From Undaria pinnatifida (Eukaryota; Sar; Phaeophyceae; Laminariales; Alariaceae): DNA of 64,000 nt. The DNA is taken from the NCBI GenBank assembly GCA_012845835.1, contig JABAKD010000027.1, positions 1,162,001-1,226,000 of the forward strand, in the 5' to 3' direction. The notes under the pieces were generated by a model. That model was not told where the DNA came from and did no database searches. It was given only the letters and a program-made list of their open reading frames with translations. Of this stretch, positions 55,500 through 64,000 are shown in pieces; position 1 is the first letter of the stretch; every line of letters starts with the position of its first letter. A program made the translations under genes and the position numbers.

Positions 55500-57420
55500 A
55501 CATCTCATGGCAACCCATGGGCAACCCATGGGTAACCCAAGGACAACCCATGAGTAACCCATGGGCAACCCATGGGCACCCCATGAGCAACTACAACTAT
55601 AGGCATCCCATATGCCTGTTCCATGTGCTGCCCGCGGGATATCTCACGGGAAACCATGGGATCCTATGGTCATCTCGTGGGCAACCCGTGGGCTACCACC
55701 ACGAACCCATGGGCCACCCATAAACAATCCATGGGCAACCCATGGACAACCCATATAGGAATCCGTGGGCTACCCATAGACTTGAAGTGCTAGACCATGG
55801 ACCGCCCATGGGCTGTCCATGGGTAGCCCATGGGTACCCCATAGGAGTCACCCCTCTAAAGTGTGGTGGTAACGGTGTTAGGGTTGCACTTTTTAGGTTA
55901 ACCAGGTAATGGTTCTGACCTTGGTAATGTTACCGTTGACCTCCTCAGGTGCGGAACTATTGGTTATCATGATAGCTTTACGGGTGGTATTATAGTTGTG
56001 TCAGGACTAGGGTGTCGAATTGCTTGTAGCAGTGTTGCGGGAGCTAATGTCTTCAAAGTAATGTAGTATCGGGTGATGATGATGTTGATATGTTGATATT
56101 GATCTACTCATCATGTTGGGAGCTCAGAAACTTCGTAGAATCTCCTGCACCCTTAGCGTGGGACAAATCATAGGTGACCCATGAGTTGAAAAATAGCAGC
56201 CCATGGGTGCCCCATGGGATCCCCACGGGTTGGTTGGTGATAGCCCATGGGTCTCCCACGGGCTGCCCATGTGTTGCTGTTGATAGATCTCTAAAGTTAA
56301 AGGTGTACACGTAGCTGGCGCGGGAAGGCGTGGCGATGACTCAAGACGGTGGCACAGAACTCTCTCTTATATTATCCAGCCGTCGAGCCTGACTCGGTCT
56401 CATATGGAGCAATACTACGAGTGACAGTTCATCACGGCAAATCATGCCGGGAAACATCCGGCCAAACATTCCCCTTACACCTTATACATGAATCCCTTAC
56501 CAACATATGGAACTCCCTGATATAAGATGGATCATAACCGTTGTGTTCATGAGGACAACCAACAGTTTCCCATGGGACGCCCACGTGTCCATCTTGGGTT
56601 GTCTACGGGTTGCCGATGGGATGCCGTTGGATTACCAATGGGATGCCCACGAGTTGATGGTGATAACCCAACGTTTGCCAATGGGTTTTCAATGGATTGC
56701 CCATGGGATGCCAACGGTTTCCGAGGGTTGCCCGTGGGAGGCCCATGGGATGTGCGTGGATTGGTGGTAATAGCCCAAAGGGTGCCCATGGGCATTCCAT
56801 GGGGCCGCCCATGGGTTTCCCATGGGATGCCCATGGGTGGCCCATGGAATGCCCATGGCTGGCCAATAGGTTGGTGGTGATAGTCCACGAGATGGTCGTG
56901 ATAGCCCAAACCCACGGGTTGCCCATGGATTGCCACCATGGGTTGCTCACTACCCACTAGATGCTCATGGGTTCCATGGTTTTTGCACTCGTTGGTAGTG
57001 ATTACCCACGTGGTCCCCACAGGTTGCCCATGAAATGCCTGTGGGATAGCGATGGGTGGCTCATGGGGTGAGAGTGCTGGCCCATGATCCGACCATGGAT
57101 AGCCCATGCGTTTCATGGGCAGCCCATGGGCGATCCATGATGTACGCATGAGCTTGCCCATGGGTGGCCCTTTGGTTTCCCGCTGGAGGCTCATGGGAGG
57201 CCCATGGGGTAGGATGAAATGGCCCATGCATCGGTCATGGGCAACTTCACACTAACCCATGGGTGGTCCATCCACGTGGCTTCAAGTACGAGCCCATGGC
57301 CCATCGATCGGCCCATGAATAAATAACCCATGGGTTCTCCATGCGTGGCCCATGGGTATCCCATGGGATTCAAGTACTACCCAATGGGTCGCCGACAGCA
57401 AAGTGTCCCATGGGGCTTCG
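55500..57420. repeat. Long degenerate array of CCCATGGG palindromes
   Basis: CCCATGGG or one-mismatch forms recur dozens of times with GCAAC/GATGC/GGTTG spacers (for example CAACCCATGGGCAACCCATG). Two parts (55500-55850 and 56180-57420) are separated by ordinary sequence. Because the unit is palindromic, both strands carry long Met-Gly-His-Pro-Trp frames, the largest on the minus strand at 56547-57227; these are artefacts. Confidence 0.9.
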
Positions 57421-57854
57421 GGAAAAAAGGCCAATAGTGCACATCAAACAAAATCACTCGAGTCTTTCTCGGCGGAGGCTGATATTGTTTTCTTAGGCAC
57501 ATTTTACGAAGTGTTAGCCTGTATGGAAAAACACGAATTGGCCGCCTAACGCACGTTGTTTCAAGTGGTTTTAGGGCGTTTATTCACGCATGTATATCGG
57601 TTTAGGCATCTATACACACTTCTTCAAGCGTTTTTCGGGCGTATACTCAGGCATGTATGTTTCGTTTTAGGCGCCTAAACGCTCTTTGGCAGCAGCTTTT
57701 CCGGCGAATGTTCACGCACGCATCGCAAAAAACAATACTCAAGCGTCCCATCGCGGGGTGTGCCGCCCGCGCAACATGCCTTTCGATTTTCGTCGAGTAT
57801 CGCACAACAGACGCCGGAACCAAACTGACGGAATGACAATAACACAGGTGCAGC

Positions 57855-58223
57855 TTGTTTGTGGGAGCCTATTTCCAGGTTTACAATCATTCCATGACAC
57901 ATAGCTTATATGACGACTCAGTCATCATGCAGGCATGGTACAACGAGCGCGTGTGGATTGCATTTGCGAGCTTACTTGATGTAATGTATCCATCTCCGCA
58001 ATGGAGAGATACCAAGATGTCGTACAAACTTGTTGACGTTAAAACCCCAAATTTATTCCCCGGCGAATCTCCACGCCATTTTCTCGATTCAGACCGTGAA
58101 TTTTGCACGTCTTCTTCTGTGTGCCCTTGCGAAGACCTCACCCGGTGTTTTTTAGTTTTTTTTTTTTTTTTTTACCTAATTTTTCGTCAGTTAAGCTTTT
58201 TCGGGAAATGTAGACCACCATAA
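57855..58223 (+). other. Unassigned open frame
   Basis: A 122-codon frame with a protein-like middle (LYDDSVIMQAWYNERVWIAF, then DTKMSYKLVDVKTPNLFPG) that ends in a poly-T-encoded run of Phe. I recognise no family. It could be an exon or gene relic; no splice structure was established. Confidence 0.2.
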
Positions 58224-58824
58224 TAGCCCAAATATTTTCGGCGAAAAAAAAAGAAGAAAAAGCCCCAGCAGGTCAAACTTTGGGATGGCCATGTAGAAGA
58301 CGTGTGCAAAATTTCAGGGTCAGTCTCTCGAAAGCGGCGTGGACATTTGGACTTTCGCGCGTAAAAATTTACGTACGATACGTTATTTCCTTCAAATTAC
58401 TTAGTTTAAGTATGGGATCCAATTCTTTCGGTAGATTCTGCTTAATAATGTTGAACACAGGCAGGTCAAATCTTCGATTTTTTGCGCGATAATTTCTACA
58501 GACATGACTTGAAGTACGTCCAACCGGATCGTGCAAAATGAGGCGCAATTGTGTTTTTCGTCCCCGCTTGGAAAAAAAAGCCTGAATATTATTTTAAAAC
58601 ATTGAAGACCCCTGTCATTGATTGGTCGATACGAGTTTTGGTACTAGACAGCCCGAGGCCGGTGAAAAAACACTGGTCATCTCACCCACTTTCACTGGTC
58701 ATGGAGGACAGTATGATATCAAATATTCACTCCTTGCCGAGATATTGCGAACGGCATTCGTGGGGGATACATATATATATATATGATTCGCATCCCTCCC
58801 TCTAATAATGCTCAATGGCGGAGA

Positions 58825-59018
58825 CAGCACATGGCCACATACATCACCTCGCATGCTGTGTTTGGCAATACGTATCTCTTTCGTATAATAAGCGATGTCG
58901 ATAATAATGGTAACTGTATGATGATGGTGACAAACAGTGCATGACCACATCACCTCGCCTGTTGCATTTGACAATACGTATCTCTTTCTTATAATTAGCG
59001 ATGTCAGAAATAATGGTA
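58825..59018. repeat. Two-copy tandem repeat (~110 bp apart)
   Basis: CACATCACCTCGC...GTTTGGCAATACGTATCTCTTTC...TAATAAGCGATGTC...AATAATGG occurs at about 58827-58909 and 58940-59017 with few changes. Confidence 0.8.
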
Positions 59019-59215
59019 CCTACAAATATTCTATAAAATATTCTAGCTTTCGATCCATGTATCATACAATAACAAATTATGAAGATTTAACACGTTATTT
59101 TCTACACTTAAACACTGGGTTGCATGCTGCATCTAACATCAAACCTTCTAGAATGGTAAACATTACAAGCCAGATGATATAAAGGGATGTCTTATTACTT
59201 CAATCGTCAGGTTTG

Positions 59216-62200
59216 TCCCCTTTGAGGATTTATAGTGTCCGCGCACATATTGAAATGTCCCGCCCCCCGCACCCCCCCCCCCCTCCCCTCCCCCTCCACT
59301 GACCCCTCTTTTTCATTAAAAACCCCAACCCTTCCCCCCCCGCCCCTCCGTCCCCCGATTCCCCCCCCCCCCCCCCCCTTCCGCCTAGTTTGTCCAAACG
59401 CCCCACTCACAATCAAAATCGGCCTGAGTAATAAACACCTATACGCAGTTGATATCACGTCATTATCTTTCTGACCATCCATGACGTAGTTTTCAATTAT
59501 TTTCCCCCCAACCCCCCCCCCCTCCCCCCCCCCCTCCAACGCCCCCTCTTTTCCGACCACCTGCACGATCGCCTAGACCTAGCACCACGCGTATAACAAG
59601 CTGCTACATATCTTTGATCTCACAGCCGAAGTGTATTTGAATATTATTTGTGACCTAAACCTCCTAAAAAATCCCCCCCCCCCCCCCCCCCCCCTCTTGC
59701 TCTCCCTCACTCAAACGCCCCACCAAATATCGAAATCCGCCACATTAATAAACACTTCACGCACAGGATATCACCTCATTATCTTTCGAGAGCCATCCAT
59801 GCCGCTGTGTCCCCCCCCCCCCCCCCCCCCCGCCTCGAACGCCCCCTTCTTCCCCATCACCCGCACCATCGCCTAGACCTAGCACCACACGTATAACAAA
59901 CCCCTCACCTAAAGCCCTTCCTCCCCCCCCCCGCCCCCCCCCCCTCCAACGCCCCCTCTTTTCCGACCACCTGCACGATCGCCTAGACCTAGCACCACGC
60001 GTATAACAAGCTGCTACATATCTTTGATCTCACAGCCGAAGTGTATTTGAATATTATTTGTGACCTAAACCTCCTAAAAATCTCTCCCCCCCCCCCCCCC
60101 CCCCCTCTTGCTCTCCCTCACTCAAACGCCCCACCAAATATCGAAATCCGCCACATTAATAAACACTTCACGCACAGGATATCACCTCATTATCTTTCGA
60201 GAGCCATCCATGCCGCTGTCCCCCCCCCCTCGCCCGCCTCGAACGTCCCCTTCTTCCCCATCACCCGCACCATCGCCTAGACCTAGCACCACACGTATAA
60301 CAAACCCCTCACCTGAAGCCCTCCCCCCCCCCCCCCGGCCCCCCCCCGCCCCCACCCCCCACCTTCCCCCCCAACCCATCCCAACCCCACCCCCTCGAAC
60401 ACTCCACCCTCTCTTTACTCACTGATTGTACGACTTACCCCAGGATATATACATGATAAACTGATGTATTATTTCCAAAACGGCCACATTTATCCTCTCA
60501 AAAAAATGTATAGTTTCCAGGCACATATTGAGCTGCCCCACACGCCCCCCTCCCCCCCCCCCCCCCCGCCCCAACCCCCCCCCCCCCTCCGCCCCCAATA
60601 AAATACTGGTGCCAAAACCGTCAGATTTATCCCCTCGAAAGGATTTATAGCTTACATGCACAAGTTGCCTCCTCCCCCCCCCCCCCCCCACCCTCCAAAC
60701 CCGCTCGCTTTTGATCAAACCAGGCCCCCTTTCTCTTCACAGCTGTCAGATTTTGTCCCCCTCAGAAACGAGTTTTATAGTTTCTGCGCACAGACTGACT
60801 AAAATCATCCTGTTGACCCTGATAGCTACACTGTAGTTGTAAGGGGAGTCGCCGACCTATATCCTTAATGAGGACACACAACTCGTAATGCGCGCGATCG
60901 GAGTATCACACACAGCTTGCAAAGATGACTTTCGACGAAATCTTCGATCTCACAGCTGGAGTGTATTTTCATTTTTTATAATATATATATTTGGACCAAT
61001 CAGTACCATATATTATATGTACAAGCAGTTATATGTGGCAAGGACACGACGTCCTCCCTCGCATGCGATACCCAGCGCGCCATCATATTATTGGAAAGGC
61101 TTGCCGATGATGGCAACTGTGTTTCGATGACTGCATGTGATTTTCGATACGAGGTGCACGAGATACATGAAAAAATAGAGCGAAGCGAGCAGTGCGGCAG
61201 ATTTCAAGGACCAACGTTCGGCAGCGCTTGTCGGTCTTCGATGTCTTCGCGGGCCACTAGTTCTTCTGTCGACCCCATTTGACAAGGAAGGGCTACAATT
61301 GACCTAACTAACTAGAATACGGTTGGGCGTACCCACCTACAATACTACAGTACAACGCCCCTGATTGTTAGCTCCGAAGCTAAATTACCACACCGAATGG
61401 AAGTGTCCCAATGTCATGTACTGTATACTGTGCACTGTATGCTGTACACTGTAGGGGTGAGCCTGGCTGCAAAAATATTTTGGCAGCCACCAGTCAGTGC
61501 CATTCTCATGGGGGCCCCTCTAGGGCTATCATTTGTTAAGGTATTAGTTAGTGGGGTACTAGCCCGTTTGACCACTTACTTGCAAAAGGTTAACCAATAG
61601 CTTACCCAAACTACGCCTTATAACACTATCATGCTATGCTGTAAATACGCATTGCCGCACGGGTGGACGGCACCCCCCGTTTCGTCGACACAGTAGAATG
61701 TGGGCGACAGGCAGAGCTTCACGTTTTGGTGCTGAATGACGCAAAATCCACAGAACGCCGGCAAAGTCGAGTCCAAACGGAACACATACATGCTAACATG
61801 CGAACACATGCTAACATACATGCTACGATAGAGAGTGCACTGCAGCACCCGTTTTTTTTTCGAAAACTTCTTGTTTTAGGGGTTATGTACGTCGTCCATT
61901 CGCACATTCACACACTTACACACAACAAGCAAGCTGATTGATGATGATGATGATGTTGCCTAAAATAAAAGTGCAGTCCGATCAACAATACAATGACCTA
62001 GATGGATAAAAAATCGTATTGAGAAACAAGGGTGACATGTCCGGACGATCGATGTTGACGATGTTGGGCCAAGGACCTCCGCAATTCGGAAAGTAAAACG
62101 CATAAAAATGCTGCCTTTATTGTAGCACGCGTCACGGTAGCCTTTGGAAGCATGTCACCATTTCGAACGCCAAACTCACGCCAACCCCGCAGAACGGGGG

Positions 62201-62985
62201 GCAGTCAGCACGTTTTCGTGATATTTGACGGTCCGAAAGGCTCTTAGAAGGTCGATATTTTGCCCGCTTTCTTCAATATCGGCAAACCGGGGGGATCCCG
62301 TCCATCCGTGTTTTGCGTTGTCTCTTCCGGGCTATCTTACAGTAATACTGTCCTTGCACGACATACATGCTGATGATGATGGTCATGTGTTGGTTTATGC
62401 CTTTCTTTGGACAAATCTGAATTACTATATATTACTCAGTGTAAAATAAAAATACACTCCAGCTGTGAGATCGAAGATTTTGTCGAAACTCATCTTTGCA
62501 AGCTGTGTGTGATACTCCGATCGCGCGTATTACGGGTTGTGTGTCCTCATTAAGGATATAGGTCGGCGACTCCCCTTGCAACTACAGTGTAGCTATCAGG
62601 GTCAACAGGGTGATGTTAGGCAGTCTGTGCGCGGAAACTATAAAAAAACCCGTTTCTGAGGGGGACAAAATCTGACAGCTGTGGAAGGAAATGCATCAGC
62701 ATATCAAGTGAATCCTGTAAGTCGAATATCCGGTGAGGGGGGGGCGGAGTTTTTAAGGACGTGGGGGCCTGATTTTGATCAAAAGGGGGGCGGGAGGGGG
62801 GGAGGGGGGGGAGGGGAAGGGTGGGGCAGGTCAATTTGTGCGTGGAAACTATAAATATTTCTTGTGGGGGAGGGGAGGGGGATGTGGCGGGGGGGGGCGG
62901 GGGCGGGGGGGGAGGGCTTTAGGTCGCATAGATGTAGGGGTTTGCTATACGCGTGGTGCTAGGTCTAGGCGATATATATATATGG
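59216..62985. mobile_element. Large inverted-repeat element with poly-C/poly-G arms
   Basis: Well-conserved inverted arms at 60731-60982 and 62447-62690 (shared TGTTGACCCTGATAGCTACA, CTCACAGCTGGAGTGTATTT). Outside them, the left side (59216-60720) is cytosine-run DNA with GATCGCCTAGACCTAGCACC, and the right side (62700-62985) is guanine-run DNA ending with its complement (GGTGCTAGGTCTAGGCGATA). The 1.46-kb centre has no recognised gene. It looks like a foldback-type or terminal-inverted-repeat element; the class is not determined. A diverged single-arm relative is at about 7215-7375. Confidence 0.65.
59535..60345. repeat. 410-bp direct tandem duplication in poly-C DNA
   Basis: TCCAACGCCCCCTCTTTTCC begins two copies at 59535 and 59945. 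They stay near-identical for almost the whole 410 bp apart from C-run lengths. Some C runs exceed 20 bases. This is a recent duplication or an assembly effect. Confidence 0.85.
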
Positions 62986-62999
62986 TGTTTTGGTCTGTG

Positions 63000-64000
63000 T
63001 GATGGTAGCATCTTCGGAGATGCGGCGGAACTCATTGTTTCCCGAAAGGGTACGATAAATTGGTGTACGCTCGCCACTTTGGGGTATCGTATACTATACA
63101 CTGTAAACCCACACACTTGATATGATCAGCGGGCAACGCCCCATCTGGTCAGTACTTTAATTTATATATTCTATCTTCTTATCTTCACCTCCGCCTGATG
63201 GTCCCTCGTCGGGTACCGAGAGCAATCTTCCCGTGAGCCACCCTACGCCGGGCATACAGATAGTCGATTATGCTAGCACAATGGAGTACCGCGTACACGG
63301 TGTTGCCTAAGTCATCATATGGTGGAGCATGTTGTCAAGGTGGGAGCCGCCGATTGCCCCTCGGAAGCAGTCGTGAAACAGGTCTCGATTATCGTTCTCT
63401 TCGTCGAAGAAAGGAAGTGCCAAACCGACTGCAAATCCATCATTCATCCGACATGCCAAATGCAAATATTGCAACAACTCTCTGAATACGAATTTAATAT
63501 AATGTTCTTCGTAGATACGTTACAGTTACATATATCAGACTTTGATACGAAAAAATAGTCAATCCTACATCCCCCCTGCTCGTGACAACTGTCATGATAA
63601 TGCTCATTCCATTATAGATTACTGCAAGCTCAAAAGTAGAATCCTCAAATGAAAATAAAGTATAAGGGCATCGCCTTCAACCATTATTTCATGATCCCTA
63701 AAATCAGCTAAAATACATAGCTCTTTTATTCCGGAATCAAGCCACATTTTGTCCAAACCGTCCCGCTCTGGTTTAGTCCATGCTAAGCTCTCAACACGCG
63801 TTGGCATTACAGGACACCTTGATTAGGACCTGTGATTCTTCAACTATGATGGAAGCCAGTATTCATCATACCTACCTACTCTACTACTACCTGTTCAATG
63901 CAAATAGCCTCTCTCAAATTGAATTATTCGCATCACGCATTCCACCAGCTCGCGAACAGGCCAGTCGCCGTCGGGTTCAGAATATTGTCGGACTCGTCGA
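63000..64000. other. Right edge, no recognised gene
   Basis: Open frames of 79 codons (+ 63319-63558) and 62 codons (- 63619-63807, starting MPTRVESLAWTKPERDGLDK) have protein-like composition but no family I recognise. The last bases on the minus strand also read open (DESDNILNPTATGLFASWWN before a stop), so a gene may continue beyond the window. Confidence 0.25.

Noticed and set aside
56547-57227. 226-codon minus-strand frame rich in Met-Gly-His-Pro
   Set aside because: Generated by the palindromic CCCATGGG array; mirror frames occur on the plus strand.
1-64000. Free-standing tRNA or rRNA genes, CRISPR arrays, bacterial operon signals
   Set aside because: None seen. The only tRNA-like boxes belong to the SINE, and the short repeats lack CRISPR spacer structure; the window is clearly eukaryotic.
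1-64000. Retroviral, LTR or other capsid-bearing element
   Set aside because: I saw no reverse transcriptase, integrase, protease or capsid motifs and no long terminal direct repeats.

Overview
The window is nuclear DNA from a eukaryote. It carries four intron-rich protein genes. Coding exons sum to only about 4.3 kb of 64 kb; the rest is long introns and intergenic DNA full of tandem repeats and small mobile elements. The class I ascorbate-peroxidase-type enzyme and the repeat-rich, long-intron layout fit an algal or other protist genome, but I cannot place the species. All splice junctions I could define are GT-AG, and the exons of each gene join in frame.

Layout: (1) 1-5202 (+), 3' part of a class I haem peroxidase (ascorbate / cytochrome c peroxidase type), cut by the window start. 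(2) 8420-25103 (+), a TSG101/VPS23 homologue, the ESCRT-I subunit that binds ubiquitinated cargo, with UEV domain, Pro-rich linker, coiled coil, steadiness box and an unusual 118-residue low-complexity tail. (3) 28830-31836 (-), a ubiquitin-like/eL40 ribosomal fusion whose ubiquitin half is strikingly divergent. (4) 34554-51978 (+), a complete CCT3 (TCP-1 gamma) chaperonin subunit in 14 coding exons, divergent from (3). 52-64 kb has no recognisable gene; it holds a degenerate CCCATGGG array, poly-C/poly-G DNA and a large inverted-repeat element.

The most interesting structure runs through all four genes. Introns contain decayed tandem copies of the adjoining exon edge, with the splice junction inside the repeated unit. 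Examples are about six copies of the 3' edge of CCT3 exon 11 at roughly 125-170 bp spacing, at least five copies of the 5' edge of CCT3 exon 13 at about 92 bp spacing (later split by a transposon), and in TSG101 a copy that still forms an in-frame 39-bp exon candidate. This suggests that intron growth by tandem duplication across splice junctions is, or was, common in this genome.

Mobile elements: three copies of a tRNA-derived SINE with intact or near-intact A and B boxes and a poly-A tail; three related non-autonomous elements of about 0.87-0.97 kb with short terminal inverted repeats and, in two, TA target sites (one with a visible empty site at another locus); and a 3.7-kb inverted-repeat element. 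A near-palindrome TACCWGGTA is scattered at least 30 times through non-coding DNA.
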